Source of the DNA: JBDIAR01 sp039812545
GTDB lineage: Bacteria > Actinomycetota > Actinomycetes > Actinomycetales > Dermatophilaceae
Assembly: GCA_039812545.1 (NCBI GenBank)
Contig: JBDIAR010000156.1
Coordinates: 1-8,027, forward strand
Reading direction: 5' to 3'
DNA: 8,027 nucleotides
A program made the position numbers and the translations under genes. Below, piece after piece: positions 6,194 to 8,027 of the stretch (within the stretch, counting starts at the first letter, position 1; the number at the start of each line of letters is the position of its first letter). The notes below the pieces were generated by a model. The model saw nothing but the letters and a program-made list of their open reading frames with translations. It did no database searches and had not been told where the DNA came from.

Positions 6194-7144
6194 TCAGTTC
6201 TGGGTGACCAGGCCGCGCAGGAAGAACATCGTGTTGGCCGGCTTCTCCGCCATCCGGCGCATCAGGTACCCGTACCACTGGTCGCCGAACGGCAGATAGA
6301 CCCGCAGCTGGTCGCCGCGATCCGCGATTCGCTTCTGCTCCTCCGGCCGGATGCCGAACAGCATCTGGTATTCGAAGGTCTTGGGCCCCCGGTCGTGGCG
6401 CGCCGCGAGCGCCCCGGCGATCTCGATCATCCGCGGGTCGTGGCTGGCCACCATCGGGTACCCGCCCCCGGCCATCAGCACCTTCAGGCAGCGGACGTAG
6501 GACTTGTCGACGTCGAGCCGGTCTTGATATGCCACCGATTCGGGTTCCTTGTAGGCCCCCTTGCACAGCCGGATCCGCGACCCCGGGCCCGCCAGGTCCC
6601 GGCAGTCGCCCTCGGTGCGCCGAAGGTAGGCCTGCAGGACACCTCCGGTGTTCGGGAAGTCCACCCGCAGCTCGCGCAGCGCCGCCAGCGTCGCGTCCGT
6701 GGTCGTGTGGTCTTCCATGTCGACCGTCACCGTGGTCCCGGCGTCTTGGGCGGCCCGGCAGATCTGGCGGGCGTGCTCCAACGCGATCTGCGCGCCGTCC
6801 CCCGGGAGGGCCTGTCCGAGGGCGGACAGCTTGACGGAGACCTCGGCGCGCCCGCCCTGCGTCAGTCCCTCGTCGGCGAGCGCGGTGAGCAGGGAAAGGT
6901 ACATGTCGCGGGTGGCCTGGGCCTGCGCCAGGTCCAAGGTGTCCTCGCCGAGATAGTCGATGGTGACCAGGCGGCGGGTCTGGATGACCTCGCGGCTGGC
7001 CCGCACGGCATCGGGCAGGGTGGCGCCGGCGACGAACCGGCGGACCACGCCGCGGCTCACCGGCGCCTGGACGATGACGTCGCGGACGGTGTCGGAACGG
7101 GACAACTGCAGGAGCGCATTGCGCAGGAGGTCGCCGGCTGGCAC
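6194..7144 (-). CDS. Proline dehydrogenase (monofunctional, FAD-dependent)
   Basis: Oxidises L-proline to pyrroline-5-carboxylate using FAD, passing electrons to the membrane quinone pool; first step of proline breakdown. From the GTG at 7144 it is 316 aa, like the single-domain enzymes of Thermus and mycobacteria rather than bifunctional PutA. Visible family motifs along the TIM barrel: EVSVKLSALG (lysine at 105), VDMED (141-145), RIRLCKGAYKE (190-200), VASHD (232-236), TFEYQMLFG (256-264) and the C-terminal RVYLPFGDQWYGYLMRR (281-297), whose paired arginines (296-297) bind the proline carboxylate in known structures. Start choice: GAAAGGG (7159-7153) lies eight bases before this GTG. An alternative GTG at 7198 would add 18 residues and put a strong hairpin inside the coding region, so it is less likely. 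P5C dehydrogenase, the next enzyme, is not in the window. The ABC permease gene lies upstream on the same strand. Confidence 0.93.
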   Translation of the reverse strand: MPAGDLLRNALLQLSRSDTVRDVIVQAPVSRGVVRRFVAGATLPDAVRASREVIQTRRLVTIDYLGEDTLDLAQAQATRDMYLSLLTALADEGLTQGGRAEVSVKLSALGQALPGDGAQIALEHARQICRAAQDAGTTVTVDMEDHTTTDATLAALRELRVDFPNTGGVLQAYLRRTEGDCRDLAGPGSRIRLCKGAYKEPESVAYQDRLDVDKSYVRCLKVLMAGGGYPMVASHDPRMIEIAGALAARHDRGPKTFEYQMLFGIRPEEQKRIADRGDQLRVYLPFGDQWYGYLMRRMAEKPANTMFFLRGLVTQN

Positions 7145-7152
7145 GGGTGTGG

Positions 7153-7159
7153 CCCTTTC
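7153..7159 (-). promoter_or_regulatory. Ribosome binding site deciding the proline dehydrogenase start
   Basis: On the minus strand GAAAGGG lies eight bases upstream of the GTG at 7144. It is one of the few clear Shine-Dalgarno sequences here and sets the start 54 nt inside the longest open frame. Confidence 0.6.
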
Positions 7160-7165
7160 ACTCGT

Positions 7166-7194
7166 CCCGAGGGGCTCGCCGTCGAGCCCTCGGG
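7166..7194 (-). other. Strong stem-loop in the leader of proline dehydrogenase
   Basis: CCCGAGGGGCTCG (7166-7178) and CGAGCCCTCGGG (7183-7194) pair into a 12-bp, nearly all-G/C stem with one bulged G and a 4-base loop. It lies in the 111-nt gap between the permease stop (7256) and the proline dehydrogenase start, its foot seven bases from the GAAAGGG ribosome binding site. It is not followed by a T-run on either strand, so it is not a classical intrinsic terminator. It could end or attenuate read-through from the exporter operon, or be an mRNA structure that affects translation. TACATT (7230-7225) could be a -10 box placing this hairpin in the leader, but its -35 is poor. Confidence 0.55.
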
Positions 7195-7255
7195 CCACGC
7201 GGGATCACCGCGCGGCTGGCCACCAATGTACTTCCGCCCTCGGGCGCCTCGCACG

Positions 7256-7987
7256 TCAGGGCGTGCGGCGCCGCAAGGTCGCCGACCCGAGCGCCAATGC
7301 CACGGCGATGAACCCGACGACGACGAGCACGGGAACCCGCAGATCGGCATACGGATCGGTCTTGGTGGCAATGGCGTTCATGGCGTCGACGACATACGAC
7401 AGCGGCAGGACGTCGGAGAGTTGGGCCAGCCCGTTGGGCAGTTCGTCGCGCGACGGGAAGATCCCGCACAACAGGAACTGCGGCAGGATGAACGCCGGCA
7501 TGAACTGGACGGCCTGGAACTCGGTGCGGGCGAATCCGCTGGCCAGCAGCCCGAGCGACGTGCCGAGGACGGCGGCTCCGAGCGCGAGCAGGATGAGCAG
7601 CCAGACCGGTCCGACCAGGTCGAGTCCGCATACCCAGAACGCGAACGCCGTCACCACCAGCGCTTGGACGACCGCGACGGCGGCGAAGGCGAGGGCATAC
7701 CCGAGCATGAAATCGCCCTTGCCGAGCGGGGTCGTGAGGAGCCGTTCCAGGGTTCCGGATTGGCGTTCGCGCAGCGTGGCGATCGAGGTGACGATGAACA
7801 TCACCATCATCGGGAACAGGCCGATCAGCGCGGGGCCGATGTGGTCGTAGACCCGCGCATCCAGGATCCATGCCAGCAGGCCGCTCATCACGCAGGGTAC
7901 GGCCAGCAGCAGGGCGATCGTGCGCTTGTCCCGGTGCAGTTGGGTGAGGATGCGGCGGGCGGTGACCAGGGCCAGTCGCAGGTTCAT
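7256..7987 (-). CDS. ABC-2 type exporter permease subunit
   Basis: Integral membrane permease of an ABC exporter (ABC-2 family, DrrB/YhhJ-like), 243 aa with six hydrophobic segments: about 23-40, 51-69, 96-118, 126-150, 161-177 and 217-236. The family's conserved cytoplasmic stretch RERQSGTLERLLTTPLGKGD (73-92) is clear, as is the later CGIFPSRDELP...LPLSYVVDAM region (174-203). A good ribosome binding site, GGGAGG (7999-7994), lies six bases before the ATG at 7987. The ATG overlaps the stop of the preceding gene as ATGA, the usual arrangement for an ATPase-permease pair. Together they would form a homodimeric or heterodimeric exporter of drugs, lipids or polyketide-like compounds; the substrate cannot be read from sequence. 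Two GGCATAC words fall inside it, each encoding Tyr-Ala as TAT GCC. Confidence 0.9.
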   Translation of the reverse strand: MNLRLALVTARRILTQLHRDKRTIALLLAVPCVMSGLLAWILDARVYDHIGPALIGLFPMMVMFIVTSIATLRERQSGTLERLLTTPLGKGDFMLGYALAFAAVAVVQALVVTAFAFWVCGLDLVGPVWLLILLALGAAVLGTSLGLLASGFARTEFQAVQFMPAFILPQFLLCGIFPSRDELPNGLAQLSDVLPLSYVVDAMNAIATKTDPYADLRVPVLVVVGFIAVALALGSATLRRRTP

Positions 7988-8027
7988 CGCGGGCCTCCCG
8001 AGGGGAACGCGTCGTCGATCCGTTGGT
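7984..8027 (-). CDS. C-terminal end of upstream gene, presumably the ABC transporter ATPase (partial)
   Basis: Only the last 13 codons are in the window, reading QRIDDAFPSGGPR then TGA at 7986-7984, which overlaps the permease ATG by four bases. No diagnostic motif is included. The role as ATP-binding subunit is inferred solely from the ATGA overlap with an ABC-2 permease, which is nearly always preceded by its ATPase. The other two frames in this stretch have no stop here, so the frame choice rests on the coupling. Confidence 0.5.
   Translation of the reverse strand, partial: QRIDDAFPSGGPR

Larger units (their letters stand above)
749..7700. repeat. Highly iterated heptamer GGCATAC / GTATGCC (15 dispersed copies)
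   Basis: GGCATAC on the plus strand starts at 1463, 1691, 2479, 4034, 4962, 7346 and 7694; its complement GTATGCC starts at 749, 1238, 1957, 3927, 3978, 4341, 4871 and 5795. Near-copies with one change are at 3300 (GTATGCG), 6527 (ATATGCC) and 7627 (CGCATAC). At about 70% GC the expectation for both strands is under one copy in 8 kb. Flanking bases are not conserved beyond the heptamer. Copies occur in seven genes or gene edges and in intergenic DNA, with no strand bias (7 to 8). The longest gaps are 1-748, 2486-3926 and 5802-7345. Confidence 0.8.

Noticed and set aside
6960..7850. 296-codon plus-strand frame opposite the permease
   Set aside because: Ser/Thr/Arg-rich antisense shadow; the minus strand encodes a clear ABC-2 permease there.

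Overview
The window is roughly 70% GC (estimated by eye). It has near-exclusive G/C third codon positions, tight gene packing, and several genes whose start codon lies about 7 nt after a TANNNT-like -10 hexamer with no Shine-Dalgarno sequence. Together with the protein families present, this points to a high-GC actinobacterium, probably of the Micrococcales type. That assignment is an inference, because no rRNA or marker gene is present.

Layout, left to right: an AcuC-type histone deacetylase-fold deacetylase (minus strand, 47-1246); a divergent AGE-family sugar epimerase/isomerase (plus, 1436-2716); convergent with it, a type II toxin-antitoxin pair made of a ribbon-helix-helix antitoxin and a PIN-domain toxin (minus, 3392-2753); a GNAT acetyltransferase (minus, 3977-3462); pyrroline-5-carboxylate reductase proC (minus, 4862-4059); a divergent stand-alone AAA ATPase of the AAA_21/SMC-like type (plus, 4979-6175); proline dehydrogenase (minus, 7144-6194); and an ABC-2 exporter permease (minus, 7987-7256) whose start overlaps the last codons of a gene running off the right edge, presumably its ATPase. 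No rRNA, tRNA, insertion sequence, CRISPR array or phage gene was seen. Intergenic stretches are all under 200 nt.

The genes are mostly ordinary chromosomal functions. Both directions of the proline/P5C interconversion are present, proC for synthesis and proline dehydrogenase for breakdown, but as separate transcription units about 1.3 kb apart. The toxin-antitoxin pair carries its own probable operator: two tandem palindromes of the form CCGTG-N3-CACGG, 16 bp apart, just upstream of the antitoxin.

The most unusual signal is not a gene. The heptamer GGCATAC (or its complement GTATGCC) occurs 15 times in 8 kb, in both orientations and across both coding and intergenic DNA, where under one copy would be expected from base composition. 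Inside genes it is tolerated in several reading frames and accounts for the only rare ATA isoleucine codons in the AGE gene. It also lies at or close to the starts of five genes. It behaves like a genome-wide iterated DNA word (comparable in kind to HIP1 or DNA uptake sequences), and its function cannot be read from this window.
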